From Notamacropus eugenii (lineage: Eukaryota > Chordata > Mammalia > Diprotodontia > Macropodidae): a DNA stretch of 64,000 nt. The position numbers and the translations under genes are program-made. Below, one piece after another: positions 54,362 through 64,000 of the stretch. Under the pieces are notes generated by a model, which saw only the letters and a list, made by a program, of their open reading frames with translations, did not search any database and was not told where the DNA came from. Where the stretch lies: positions 26,139,903 through 26,203,902 of the forward strand of contig NC_092878.1 of the NCBI RefSeq assembly GCF_028372415.1, given 5' to 3'. Position 1 is the first letter of the stretch. Every line of letters begins with the position of its first letter.

Positions 54362-54595
54362 CGCTGTTCAGTCGTTTTGGTCATATCCAACTCTTCATGA
54401 CCCGATTTGGGGTTTTCTTGGCAAAGATACTAGAGTGGTTTGCCATTTCCTTCTTCAGCTCATTTGACAGATGAGGAAACTGAGGTAAACAGGGTTAAGT
54501 GACTTGCCCAGGGTCACACAGCTAGGATGTGTCTGAGACCAGATTTGAACTCGGGAAGAAGAACCTTCCTTACTCCAGGCCCGGCACTCTTTTTC
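54362..54595 (-). mobile_element. Long marsupial SINE with RTE-like tail, antisense
   Basis: 'gctgttcagtcgttttggtc', 'gacccgatttggggttttcttgg' and 'ctccaggcccggcactc'. Confidence 0.95.
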
Positions 54596-54699
54596 TATAG
54601 TAAGCTTTTTTATGTATTATGCAATGTCCTATTTAATATTTTAAGGGAAAATATTTTATTTGTAGGCCTCCAAAGAACTCTGGATTCTAAGTCACAGGA

Positions 54700-54900
54700 T
54701 CAGATGATCATAGATTTGGAACTGGAAGGGACCTCAGAGGCAATCAAGAGCAACCCTTTCTTTTATGGAGAAGGAAACTGAGTCACAGACATGAATTCCA
54801 GTTCTAAATCTATTAGTTATAATCTATATGAACTTGAACAAATCATGTAACCTTTCTCTTTACATTCATTTGTAAAATGAAGGGCTATAAGGTGAAGGAA
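54700..54900. mobile_element. Antisense MAR1-type SINE joined to a sense SINE fragment
   Basis: 54700-54790 'catagatttggaactggaagggacctcagagg' is antisense. 54800-54890 'cagttctaaatc' with 'catttgtaaaatgaaggg' is sense. Confidence 0.6.
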
Positions 54901-54919
54901 GCATAGCAAGATCTTAGGG

Positions 54920-55335
54920 TTGGTTTTTTTCTGGTAAAAGATCCAGGGATGTTAGTGGGCCACAAGCTCAGTATGAATCAATGGTGTGATATGGCAGTCA
55001 AGAAAGCTATGGAAACTTGGGCTGCATGGATGGTGTCTGGGACTCAGTAAGTGACAGTCCTGCTCCATTCTGCCCAGATCAGATCTGAAATAATGTGTTT
55101 ATTTCTAGGTACCATATTTAAGTGATGACATTGATAAGCTAGAGAGCATGCAGAAGAAAGCACCAGGATGGGTCATGCCACATGGGGATAAGCTGAAGGA
55201 AGTGGAGATATTTAGCTTGGACAAGACAAGCCTGAGAGGGTGACATGATAGTGGTCCTCTAATATCTGGGAAAGAGGACTTAGCCTTGCTCTGTTTAACC
55301 TCAGTGGCCAGAACTAGGACTGACGGGTTAAAGAT
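54920..55335 (+). mobile_element. CR1/L3 LINE fragment (reverse transcriptase end)
   Basis: Sense-strand CR1/L3: 'gggccacaagctcagtatgaatc', 'gctgcatggatggtgtctggg', 'ctgctccattctgcccagatc', 'gacattgataagctagagagcatgcag', 'gaaggaagtggagatatttagc' and 'gagagggtgacatgatag'. This is the 'FKKDIDKLERVQRRA...LFSLEKRRLRGD' region, decayed. Confidence 0.8.
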
Positions 55336-55414
55336 GCAAACAGGCAAAAATGTAGGTCTGCTGTCTAGTTAATTAATCAAATGAGTTCTATTAATAAACG
55401 ATAAATAATTCATT

Positions 55415-55565
55415 CCCTGGACAAGTCACGTCACCCTGCTTGCCTCAGTTTCCTCATCTGTAAAATGAGCTGGAGGAGCAAACGGCAATCCACTCTGGTA
55501 TCTTTGCCAAGAAAACGCCAAATAGGATCATCAAGAATCAGACATGACTGAAACAACTGACCAGA
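55415..55565 (+). mobile_element. Long marsupial SINE, 3' half
   Basis: 'cctggacaagtcacgtcacc', 'gtaaaatgagctggaggagc' and 'aagaatcagacatgactgaaac'. Confidence 0.95.
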
Positions 55566-55789
55566 ATTAGCTGCCCTACACAGTATCAAATGGTAACTTG
55601 GAGCCTTGTTTAGACCCTGTCCTAACTAAATAGTTTTTATCTCCCACTAATCTGTAATACCCACTCTGCTTCGGTTCTACTCAGGCCAGTCTCCATACCC
55701 ACCAGCAAACATTCCATGTTCATTTCTACCTCAGAGCCAGCCTTCTTGAAGATCGAAGTCCCATTTCCAGCCCCCATGACCCTTACAAG

Positions 55790-55965
55790 AATACTACCTT
55801 TTCTTGGCCAGTTCAAATCCTGCCCATCCTTCAAGGCCCAGTTCAAATCTCACCCCCTCTATAAAGCCTCTCTGAATTATTCCAACCCTCATTGATTCCC
55901 CCCTCCTCTAAATTTCTATAATGTAAATCTGTACTTCATAATTTAGCACTTAATTTTATCTTGTT
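55790..55965 (+). mobile_element. L2-like LINE fragment
   Basis: 'ccatccttcaaggcccagttcaaatctcaccccctc' and 'aagcctctctgaattattcc'. Confidence 0.65.
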
Positions 55966-56029
55966 TTACTGTAAATTATTTTTTTAGGATTTTACTATTT
56001 TGAGGGGCTTTTTCAAATCATTTTCAGTT

Positions 56030-56165
56030 TCTAGTCCCACTCTCTCATTTTACAGTTGAGGAAACTGAGGTTCAGGAATGTAGATGATTTTTCCCGGGTA
56101 CCCCAGGAGCAGAACCAGTGGAACCCAGGTTCTCTGACTCCTGGTATAAATGATCCTTGCACTGT
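56030..56165 (-). mobile_element. MAR1-type SINE, antisense
   Basis: 'cattttacagttgaggaaactgaggttcagg' and 'aacccaggttctctgactcc'. 56166-56810 is unassigned non-repeat DNA. Confidence 0.75.
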
Positions 56166-56814
56166 TTCCCTGGGAAAGTCAGAACTTCCATAGGGGATCA
56201 GGTAACCTTGAAGGCTAGGGAAGGCTGAGAAGTCTTTGCCAGTAGGAAGAAATATTTCTTGTTGAGAAAAGTTGCCTCTTGGGACATCTAGCCCTCTTAA
56301 CAAGGGCTATTTATATCAGTGCCTAAAGGAAAAAAAGTGTGGAGGTGTTTACCTGAGCAAGCATGGTGGGTGGTTTGGCCACAGTGGTTTGAAGATTGGT
56401 CTGGCCTGAGTTAACTCCAACCAACCAAGGAGTAAACCACCAAATCCATGCAAGAAAAGACTTCCAGGAAGACATCAGGCACAAGAATAGATCCCTAAGC
56501 TCTGGAGGCTAGATTTCCCTCTTGGCAGACACTAGGAGTAGCCTTACATATATATAGCACTGGACTAACCATGCCCTCTTCTCCTATGTTCCCCCATGGC
56601 TAACAGACAAGTCTTTGCTAATAGATGTCGTTGAGGTAGAGTTCTCTTGTGTAGAGTTCTCCCACTGACTATCTGGAGGGAGCCAGCTAGGCTAAGGACC
56701 TCCCTAGAATGATATCAACCTCTGTCCTGGATACCCAAGGAAGCAGGTGTGTGACTCTGCCAGTTAACTGAGCTGTGGTTCCAAGGCTGGAAGGCTAGTG
56801 TCACCTCCCTATTT

Positions 56815-57335
56815 AATAAATAATGGCTCCCTATTACTTCTAAACTCAAATATAAAATCTTTTGTTGGCATTAGAGCACTGCATGATCTGGCCCCTTCCC
56901 ACCTTCCCAGAGTGTTCTGATATTACCACTCTCCTCCACATACTCTATGACCCACCATCATTGCTTGTCTTGCTCTTTCTTGCGCTGGACAGTCCATCTT
57001 CTGACTCAGTGCCTCCCAGTTTCTGGAACATTCTCTCTCTTCACCTCCACCTCCTAGCTTGCCTAGCTTCCTTCAAAGCTATCTCAAATGCCAACTTATA
57101 CAAGAAGCTTCCTAGGTCCCCCCAGGCTGCTGGTGCCTTCTCTCTGAGATCATCTGCCATTTTACACCATCTCTCTCTTGTATGTTCATAGTTTGGTTTT
57201 TTGTTTGGTTTTTTTTTTTTGCATGTTGTCCCCTCCAATAAGCTTCTAGAGGACAGGGACACCGTGTTTTTATCTTTCTTTCAAGCACAGTTCCTGGAAC
57301 ACAGGAAGTATTTTAAGAATGTTTATTGACTCATT
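56815..57335 (+). mobile_element. L2 LINE, 3' end
   Basis: 'aataaataatggctccctattac', 'gagcactgcatgatctggcccc', 'cagtttctggaacattctctc', 'agcttcctaggtccccccag' and 'cttctagaggacagggacaccgtg'. Confidence 0.85.
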
Positions 57336-57850
57336 GGCTGCTTGTCTCCTAAACCCTGAAGAATAATCCCCCCTCTCAGACCATGGAGGCAATTAGTCTT
57401 CAAGGAAAGGGGAGGGAAGGCCCTAGATAGGAAGTGATTTCTTGTTACTAGTCCTTTGCTTAGCAACATCAGCCAAGCATCTAAATTGTAGGCAGGGTGA
57501 CTTGAGCTGGGGCTTCATGGGCCACTAGGAGCAGAAACTCCAAAGACATTGCAAGGAGAAGACATTAAGTGAATTTATCATAGCTTTGAAATGAGAGGAG
57601 TTAGCATAGACAAGCCTTTCTTGTTTCCCAGCCCTTCCCAGGGTGAGTTCATCTACTGTACCCTTGGAAAAGGGCACAAAAGACCTTCTTTGATGGTGAT
57701 TCTGGGAACACTGAGGCATGGGAAGAAGGGGCCCTACATTTAAGTGGCTTAAATACACTGGGCAGCTCATTTTTTGTCAGGAAAGTGAGTGTTAAAACTT
57801 GGGCCAACTGGCCTTTCTACTATCCAATTTGAGAGAACTGGGACTAGATA
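57336..57850. other. Unassigned stretch
   Basis: No gene recognised. 57690-57850 may contain worn antisense SINE sequence. Confidence 0.4.
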
Positions 57851-58044
57851 CAGGGGTGGGGAACCTGCGGCCTTGAGGCCATAGGTGGCCTTCTAGGTCC
57901 TTGGGTGCAGCCTGTTAGTTTTACAGAACAAATCTTTTTATTAAGGTGATTTAGTTCTGCGAAGTTTGGTTTCAGTCCAAGGGCCTGACCTGAGGAACTA
58001 GAGGGCCACATATAGTTTCAAGGCCACAAGTTCCCCACCTCTGG
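57851..58044. mobile_element. Foldback hAT MITE, full length
   Basis: 'caggggtggggaacctgcgg' at the left and 'aagttccccacctctg' at the right. The arms are complementary. Flanks 'gactagat' and 'gaccagaa' resemble an 8-base target duplication. Confidence 0.9.
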
Positions 58045-58053
58045 ACCAGAATT

Positions 58054-58300
58054 AGGGCAGCTAGGTGGCATAGTGGATAAAATCAGAAAGACTCATCTTC
58101 CTGAGTTCAAATCCAGCCTCAGATACTTCCTAGCTATGTGACCCTGGACAAGTCACTTAACCCTGCTTGCCTCCGTTTCCTCATCTGTAAAATGAACTGG
58201 AGAAGGAAGTGGCAAACCACTTGATTATCTTTGCCGACAAAACTTCAAGTGGGGTCATGAAGGGTAGGACACAAATGAAAACGACTGCACAACAACACAA
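58054..58300 (+). mobile_element. Long marsupial SINE with RTE-like tail
   Basis: 'gggcagctaggtggcatagtgg' to 'ggtcatgaagggtaggacac'. Confidence 0.95.
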
Positions 58301-58464
58301 AAGTCTAGTACTAGGATCAAGTTGCCCTGTTAGAGGATCCTGCTCATCCAGGAAGTTCTGTATCCTCAGCTATGTAGGAGCTTATTAACTATGGTGTCCT
58401 TGGAACAGACAGAGATTTGGAGTAAAGACCTGAGTTCAAATTCTGTGTCTACCACCAGGAAGGA

Positions 58465-58570
58465 AGGACATCTCTTTATTAAATGCTTACTGTTTGCCAG
58501 GCACTGAGTGAAAGTCTGGGGATTGAAGGAAAGCATAAAGAAAACCCTGCCCTAGAGAATCTTACCTTCT
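58465..58570 (-). mobile_element. L2 tail, antisense
   Basis: 'tttattaaatgcttactgtttgccaggcactg'. 58571-59350 holds decayed SINE pieces (58915-59000, 59090-59140) and unassigned DNA. Confidence 0.6.
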
Positions 58571-59353
58571 AAAGCAGGAAGACATCACACAAAAAGGCTG
58601 ATAAGCGGGTGGAGATGGAACGTACCCAGCAGAGGGGCATGGTTTTGGAGTCCAGAAAGGCAGGTATGGATCTGGGAGGGTAATAGAGGCAAGTCAGCCT
58701 GGGGTTCTCCACAAAAAGGAGGCTCCAGTGGGAACACACCAATGGACAAATGGAGACCAGCCTTGGGAAGAGAGATTTCACAGTGAGCAGGCCATAAGGA
58801 TGGTAGGATGTTCCAGGGTGAGAAGAGGAGGCTCCAGGTGCTGAGGGGAGTTCCATGGTTTTAAAGGCCAGAAAGTCAGGAACAAGGCCAGGGCTAGCAA
58901 CCACTTATTAGCCATGGGCCTTCAGGAAAGCTATCTTGAGTCTCAGGCTCCTCAGCTATAAAATGGGGATAATAACACTAATGCCATTTGTCAAATATAT
59001 CTGTTGTAAGAAAAGTGCCTGGTAAATTCACACAGGCCCATGAACTTCTTGAGGCACTGGGGTGCGGAGACAGAAGACTCTTCTCTCTGTTGTATCACTG
59101 GGAAACTGAGTCTGAGAGATGTACAGAAAATTTGCAGGAATCAGACCATGGTGAGTCCCATGGACCAGGGTCCAGGTCTCCCTATTCCTATGGCTGAAAC
59201 TTACGTCTACAGGGTTCCTGAGGGCTTTGGAATGTCAGGTGGAAGTCCCTCTTCCTCCCAATTCTCCTCCAGTGCCATCACTATAAATGACATTGTTCAT
59301 TGGAATCTGGCTATTTGAATGTTTCTCCTATTGACAGCCTCCAGTAAAACACA

Positions 59354-60170
59354 GGCATACCTTGGAGATATTGCGGGTCCAATTCCAGACCACAGCAATA
59401 AAGCGAATATCACAATAAAGCGAGTCACATGCAATTTTTAGTTTCCCAGTGCATAGACAGTTATGTTTACATTATACTGCAGCCCATTAAGTGTATAATA
59501 GTATTATGTCTAAAAAACAATGTATATACCTTAATTTAAGAATACTTTATTACTAAAAGAAATACGAACCATCATCTGGAAGCTTCAGCGAGCGTACTCT
59601 TTTTGCTGGTGGAGGGTCTTGCCTCGAAGTTGATGGCTGCTCACTGATCAGGGTGGTACATGCTAAAGTTTGAGGTGGCTTATAGCAATTTCCTAAAATA
59701 AGACAATGATGAAGTTGGTCACATCGATTGATTTCTCCTTTCACTTGAACACTTAGCAGTCATTGTAAGGTTTATTCATTGACCTAATTTCACTACTGTT
59801 GTGTCTCAGTGAAGAGAGGCCTGAGAAGAGGGAGAGACGGGAATGGCCGATCAGTGGAACAGGCTAACATTCTCAACATTTATTGATTAAGTTCACTGTC
59901 TTATGAATCGTTTGTGGTGCCCCAAAACAATTATCATGGTAACATCAAAGATCACTGATCCCAGATCACCACAACAGATATAATAATAATGAAAAAGTTT
60001 GAAATATTAAGAGAATGACCAAAAGGTGACATAGAGACATGACGTGAGCACATGCTGTTGGGAAGACAGGGTTATTCAATGCAGGGCTGCCACAAACCTT
60101 CAATTTGTAAAAGATGCAACATCTGCAGAGTGCAATAAAATAAAGCACAAAAAACTGAGGTATGCCTGTA
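59354..60170 (-). mobile_element. Tigger1-type DNA transposon, internally deleted
   Basis: Terminal inverted repeats 'caggcataccttggag' (59354) and 'ctgaggtatgcctg' (ending about 60168), with TA after the right end, mark a pogo/Tigger element. Internal text from both ends of Tigger1 is kept, e.g. 'ccattaagtgtataatag', 'caagatcactgatcc'-type 'catcaaagatcactgatcc', 'ccaaaaggtgacatagagac' and 'caaaccttcaatttgtaaaag'. The central transposase is missing. The minus strand keeps a C-terminal coding scrap (59744-59553, with 'SEQPSTSRQDPPPAKRVR') and the probable start 'MTAKCSSERR' near 59762. The full-length relative is about 2.4 kb and this copy about 0.8 kb. Confidence 0.9.
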
Positions 60171-60179
60171 TATGAACTG

Positions 60180-60365
60180 AGCAGGAGTGGAGGACAGTGG
60201 AAAGACCACTGTCTCTGAAATCAGAGGACCTGAGTTCAAATCCTGCCTCTGATATTTACTACCCCTGTGACCTTGGGCAAAGAGCTTAACGTCCTTGAGG
60301 TTCAGTTCTCTGTAAAATGAGAGAATTGGACTAGAGGCCTCTAAGGTTTGTTCAAATTCTAGATT
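60180..60365 (+). mobile_element. MAR1-type SINE
   Basis: 'cactgtctctgaaatcagaggacc', 'gtgaccttgggcaaagagc' and 'ggactagaggcctctaagg'. Confidence 0.9.
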
Positions 60366-60867
60366 CCTGAAGGAGGATGGAGGCTGAATTAGGAAGGAGG
60401 AGAACACCTGAAAAGTAAAAAGGGTTATGTAAGGAGGAATCTCTTGCTTCCCAGAATGAATTCCCTGGTTACTTTGGTGCTGCAAGGCTAGGCTAGACAA
60501 GCGATGGAGTTGGCCTTCTTCCCCTTGTGCCTCAGGGGGAAGGCAGCCTTCCCAGCCTTCAAGTGGGTGCACAGCCTGGCAGGCAGTGGACCAGCTTCCT
60601 CTCTGGGCCAGCTCCCCGTTTTGGCAGCAGGCAGGCAGGCTGCCTGCTTGGCTGGATGTGTTGTTTGTGTGCGCTAGACAGTCTGTTAGGAAGATTTTAG
60701 GCATGACATTGGCTCTTGGCTGGGTAAACCCAACACCATCTGCAAGAATGAGATTCAGGGCAGCTCCTCCCTTCGGTGAGATCCCCTTTTCCCACCTCAC
60801 CTCTAAACTTCAAGGTTCTTAATGAGTAAGTGTGGGAGTGTGTGTGCCATGGGTCATCTATCTAGAG
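60366..60867. other. Unassigned GC-richer stretch
   Basis: No repeat family recognised. The longest frame in the window (minus strand, 242 codons, 60800-60072) starts here but runs on through the SINE and Tigger1, so it is not taken as a gene. Confidence 0.5.
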
Positions 60868-61068
60868 GGTCTTAATCATAAAGCCCTAGCAATCTAGTGA
60901 AGCTTAGATACCTTTTCTCTAAATATTTTAATATGAAATAAAATGAAGAGGATTACAAAGAAAAAAAATTATATTAAAGATGTAATTTTTCTTATTCAAG
61001 TTTATAGACCCCCAAATCTAGCCATGGACCCCTTGAAGTTTCTGTGGTTAAGAATCCCCATTCTAGAA
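60868..61068. mobile_element. Second hAT-like MITE family
   Basis: Shares 'gaggattacaaagaaa', 'aaagatgtaattttt', 'ccatggaccccttgaag' and 'gttaagaatcccc' with 24605-24805. Confidence 0.5.
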
Positions 61069-61079
61069 ACCAATGGGGA

Positions 61080-61310
61080 ACATAATGATGCAGCCTGAGT
61101 CTTGGAGTTAGGAAAGACCTGAGTTTGAATCCTGCCTTAGACACTTACTAGCTGTATGATCTTGGCCAAGTCATCTAACCATTTATAGTATCTATGTTCC
61201 AGAGTTGATGTGAGGATAAAATGAGATAATATACCTACATATACTTATATAAGTACCTTGCAAACCTTAAAGGGTTGTATAAATATTAGCAATTATTATT
61301 ATTATAAAAT
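61080..61310 (+). mobile_element. MIR-type CORE-SINE
   Basis: 'gagttaggaaagacctgagtttgaatcc', 'ctgtatgatcttggccaagtc' and 'aaaatgagataatatacc'. 61311-61970 is unassigned. Confidence 0.85.
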
Positions 61311-61974
61311 AATAAATATAATTATAATAGGTAGAAGAACCTTCTGAGGTCACCTCATCTAACCCTTCCTTTTATAAGGATGGCCAAGTTCGTACTGGCA
61401 CAGAGGGGCCAACGATCCCTCCTCCCTGTTACTTGGGCACTCATTCCATACCGAGGCTAAGTTAGAACAGCCCTTGAGGCCAGGAACTTCCTAGTTGAGC
61501 TGCACAGGAAGTCTTGGCCAGTGCATGATGAGCTAAAGGTGACCCTTCGGACAGAGCTACAATTAGATCTCAGTTCTATCCCTCAGTTCTACCCCTCTTG
61601 CTTTGCCCTTGGTGTCAATCTAACCCCTTCAGCATCCTTAGGCACTGCAGGTGAAGGTGTCAGAGTTCCTACATCTGGTTTTCCAGCCACTTTGCCCAAA
61701 CGTATAGAGGAAATGATAATGTGTTTGTATTTATAACCACAAGTAGATCTGTATCTTTCCTCTTTGGCCCTAACATGGAATTCTCAGCTCTCATTGTTTG
61801 CTCTCTGATTGTTGCAACAGGCCCAGATGGCTCTAGTCTTCACTGAGAGGGAATGCTGGGAAGAGTTTGTCCCTTTTGTCCACACCTATCATGGTATCCT
61901 GAGATGATTTCAGTTTGTCTCCTTGACTGTCAGGGCTCACATGGGCATCCCCAGTGGAGAAATGTTTATTTCTT

Positions 61975-62140
61975 GGTATCATAGCTTCGTAGATCTGGAG
62001 CTGCAATGTACCCTAGAAGCCATCAAGTTCAGCCTTCTTGTTTTACAGATGAGGAAACTGAGGCACAGAGAGCTTAGGTACCTTGCCCATGACTACTCTG
62101 TCCCAAGCCACTCCTTGATAATGAAATGCAAAGTCACAGT
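61975..62140 (-). mobile_element. MAR1-type SINE, antisense
   Basis: 'catagcttcgtagatctggagc' and 'ttttacagatgaggaaactgaggcacagagagc'. 62141-62440 is unassigned. Confidence 0.8.
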
Positions 62141-62444
62141 GCCCAGAAACCTCCTCGAGCCTCAAGTTTTGGTGGTCAAGCACCCCCTGCCCTAAGCATT
62201 ATGCCCATGGCTCAGTCGTGACTTGGTGGTTCAAGACCAGGGCATGCCAACTGAGGCCCATGAGTCAGACACACAGTCTGAAGGGACCCTGTCATGTAGC
62301 CTACTGCTGATCTTCCTGCAGTGATGCCTGACCCTGTCCACTTCAGCTCAAGCCAAAGGGCAGTACCAGGGGCTGGACTGGGCAGTAGATAGGGCACATG
62401 GGGGAAGGGGGAATAACCTCTCACCTTTATTTCACCTATAAGAA

Positions 62445-62660
62445 GAGGCTTGCAAAGTGGGTAGGGAATTTAGAATCAGGAAGATCTGGGTTTAAAACCA
62501 ACCTTAGACATTTCCTAGCTACGTACCCTAGAGATACTTGTCTTTTCCTCCTCTCAGTTTCTCCCTTGTAAAATGAAGGGGTCAGTGTCTGTGACCTCTT
62601 AGACCTTAGGGGTCAACAACCCTGACCCCTAAGGTCCATTCCAGATCCTATTCTGGGGGT
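62445..62660 (+). mobile_element. MAR1-type SINE with an internal hairpin
   Basis: 'gtagggaatttagaatcaggaagatctggg', 'cttgtaaaatgaaggggtcag' and 'ggtccattccagatcctattc'. A perfect inverted repeat at 62602-62636 sits inside it. Confidence 0.85.
62602..62636. repeat. Perfect 14-base inverted repeat
   Basis: Arms GACCTTAGGGGTCA (62602-62615) and TGACCCCTAAGGTC (62623-62636), loop 'acaaccc'. Confidence 0.95.
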
Positions 62661-62764
62661 CCCAGCATTCTTTGACTGCCTCAATGAGCAGAAGCACAAC
62701 CCAGTAGTTTCACATGTAGAACCATTTATCATTAGAAACTCTCAAAGTTGGAAACTGTTCTAGA

Positions 62765-62940
62765 GGTCATAGAGTCATAGACCTAGAGCTCGGAGGAATC
62801 TTGGAGGTCATCTAGTGCAACCCTTTTATTTTATGGACAAAGAAAAGTTAAGTGATCTCTGCAAATCACACAGGTAGGATTTGAATTCAGGACCCAGACC
62901 CAAAATAAAGTGTTTGCCACTGCACCAGCAGTGCCTCACT
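62765..62940 (-). mobile_element. MAR1-type SINE, antisense
   Basis: 'gagtcatagacctagagctcgg', 'catctagtgcaacccttttattttatgg' and 'ttgccactgcaccagc'. Confidence 0.85.
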
Positions 62941-63045
62941 GCACACCCCTGCCTCACTTAAATCTAGTTCATTTGCAAGTAAAGACATTGCCCTCCTGAT
63001 GTCATTGGCGGTCTTCAAGAATGAAGGATGAACAAGTGATAATAC
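62941..63045 (+). mobile_element. SINE tail shared with the RTE-like LINE
   Basis: 'gcctcacttaaatctagttcatttgcaagtaaagac' and 'gtcattggcggtcttcaagaatgaaggatgaac'. The end resembles the LINE tail at 1690-1710 (minus). Confidence 0.7.
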
Positions 63046-63049
63046 TAAT

Positions 63050-63303
63050 AATTATTGTCTAACATTTATATAGTGCTGACTATGTGCCATGCTAAGGACT
63101 TTATAATTATTATCCCGTGTGGTCCTCACAACAACCCTGGGAGGTAGGTGCTATTACCCCCATTTTACAGATGTGGAAACTGAGGCAGATAGCGTTTAAG
63201 TGACTTGTCCAAGGTGATACACCTAGTAAATATCTGAGGCTAGATTTGAACTCAGATCCTCCTGACCCCAGGGCCAATGCTCACTGTGCCACCTAGCTGT
63301 CCT
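63050..63303 (-). mobile_element. MIR SINE, antisense
   Basis: 'catttatatagtgctgactatgtgcc', 'aggtgctattacccccattttacag' and 'gtgccacctagctgtcc', near full length. 63304-63670 is unassigned. Confidence 0.95.
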
Positions 63304-63674
63304 GAGGAGAGCTCCTTATTCATTACTCTATACCTACCCCTCATGGGTCCTGAATCAGGAGTGTGCTAGAGCCAGATCCAACAGGAGAGATGATTGTTAA
63401 ATTTTCAGCGTATTTACACCTCAGAAATCAGCAAACGCTACAAATCAGGGCTTGATTTATCATTTTTGCTGATTGTCTAAAGTGATGGAGAAAATGTTAA
63501 TGCAGTAAACTTAAAAGTGTGTCTTATGTGCATGAAAAGCTACTTATAAAAATTTACCAGTGCAGTACCTGATGATACAATGACTAAAACTGTCCCCAAA
63601 GCATTTTCTTGGAGGGAACAAAATGTCCACATAAAATAAGTGTATATAGACAATATACAAGATAAATGCTAGGT

Positions 63675-63842
63675 GTGTGTTTGCCCTTTGTTGCCAAAGA
63701 AGACCATGCCATGAGAGAAATAATGACATGACTTTGTTTTGAGTGAGGGAGGGCTGTGCAGGTCACCAGCCTCACTTCTCCTCCAGAGCCATCTGAATCC
63801 AGTGACCAGATATCCATCAGGATGACTGGAGATGACCCAGGA
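63675..63842 (-). mobile_element. SINE with RTE-like LINE tail, antisense
   Basis: 'tttgccctttgttgccaaagaagacc', 'aatgacatgactttg', 'agggagggctgtgcaggtcaccagcctcacttc' and 'ccagatatccatcaggatgactgg'. It is the antisense counterpart of 62941-63045. Confidence 0.75.
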
Positions 63843-63970
63843 TGAGACAATTGGGGTTAAGTGACTTGCCCAAGGTCACACAGCTAGTGAGTATCAAGTG
63901 TCTGAGGGGAGATTTGAACTCAGGTCCTCCTCACTCCTGCTCTATCTACTGCACCACCTAGCTGCCCCAA
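63843..63970 (-). mobile_element. CORE-SINE, antisense
   Basis: 'gttaagtgacttgcccaagg' to 'gcaccacctagctgcccc'. Confidence 0.95.
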
Positions 63971-64000
63971 ATGCTAGGTAATTTTTGGAGGGAAAGCCCA

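Noticed and set aside
59120..59156. Strong donor-like 'atg/gtgagt' at 59150
   Set aside because: The preceding bases look like a worn antisense SINE and no acceptor or conserved exon is seen upstream.
60072..60800. Longest open frame in the window (minus strand, 242 codons)
   Set aside because: Its C-terminal half runs through an antisense SINE and the end of the Tigger1 element, and the rest has no recognisable domain or codon pattern. A chance frame.
1..64000. Endogenous retrovirus LTRs, CRISPR arrays, tRNA or rRNA genes, bacterial operons
   Set aside because: No paired LTRs with TG...CA ends and primer site, no regularly spaced repeats, no intact tRNA cloverleaf (only tRNA-derived SINE heads). 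The organism is a marsupial, so prokaryotic systems are not expected.

Overview
The window looks like intergenic or intronic DNA from a marsupial (metatherian) nuclear genome. The evidence is the repeat content. There are dozens of tRNA-derived CORE-SINEs, both MIR/MAR1-type and a long type with the RTE-like tail 'aagaaaaccccaaatggggt', which is typical of opossum, wallaby and Tasmanian devil DNA. There are also marsupial-type L1 and half-L1 (HAL1) LINEs, L2 and CR1/L3 relics, an RTE-like LINE, hAT foldback MITEs, a Tigger1 derivative and many (CA)n-type microsatellites. No complete protein-coding gene, tRNA, rRNA, CRISPR array or bacterial-type operon is visible. Family names are from memory of consensus sequences and were not checked by database search. 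Most repeat boundaries are good to about 5-20 bases.

Layout. 0-7 kb: an RTE-like LINE inserted with a 5' inversion (1.66-3.24 kb), then a three-level nest: L1 split by a SINE that is itself split by a nearly complete minus-strand HAL1 (3.78-6.68 kb). 7-9.5 kb: mostly unassigned sequence with decayed SINEs. 9.5-14 kb: an L1 3' part, then a second minus-strand L1/HAL1 ORF1 region interrupted by a processed pseudogene of cyclin G1 (CCNG1, minus strand, coding relic 13031-12174). 14-30 kb: L2 stretches, SINEs, hAT elements and microsatellites. 30.4-32.8 kb: a 5'-truncated plus-strand L1 with recognisable but broken ORF2, followed by a second type of L1 3' UTR at 33 kb. 34-36 kb: minus-strand L2. 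36.9-40.5 kb: the least repetitive part of the window, with a CpG-containing block carrying MEF2- and RFX-type motifs (37.15-37.30 kb) and a candidate non-coding exon with good splice signals (39.77-40.04 kb). 40.5-59 kb: dense SINE, L2, CR1/L3 and L1 3'-end mosaic, with a possible first exon ending at 49801. 59.35-60.17 kb: a Tigger1 deletion derivative. 60-64 kb: SINEs, including ones sharing the RTE-like LINE tail.

Nothing here works together as a pathway. The interest lies in how the mobile elements are stacked, in the retrocopied cyclin gene, and in the few non-repeat islands that could be regulatory or 5' untranslated exons of a plus-strand gene lying mostly outside the window. No endogenous retrovirus or toxin gene was recognised.
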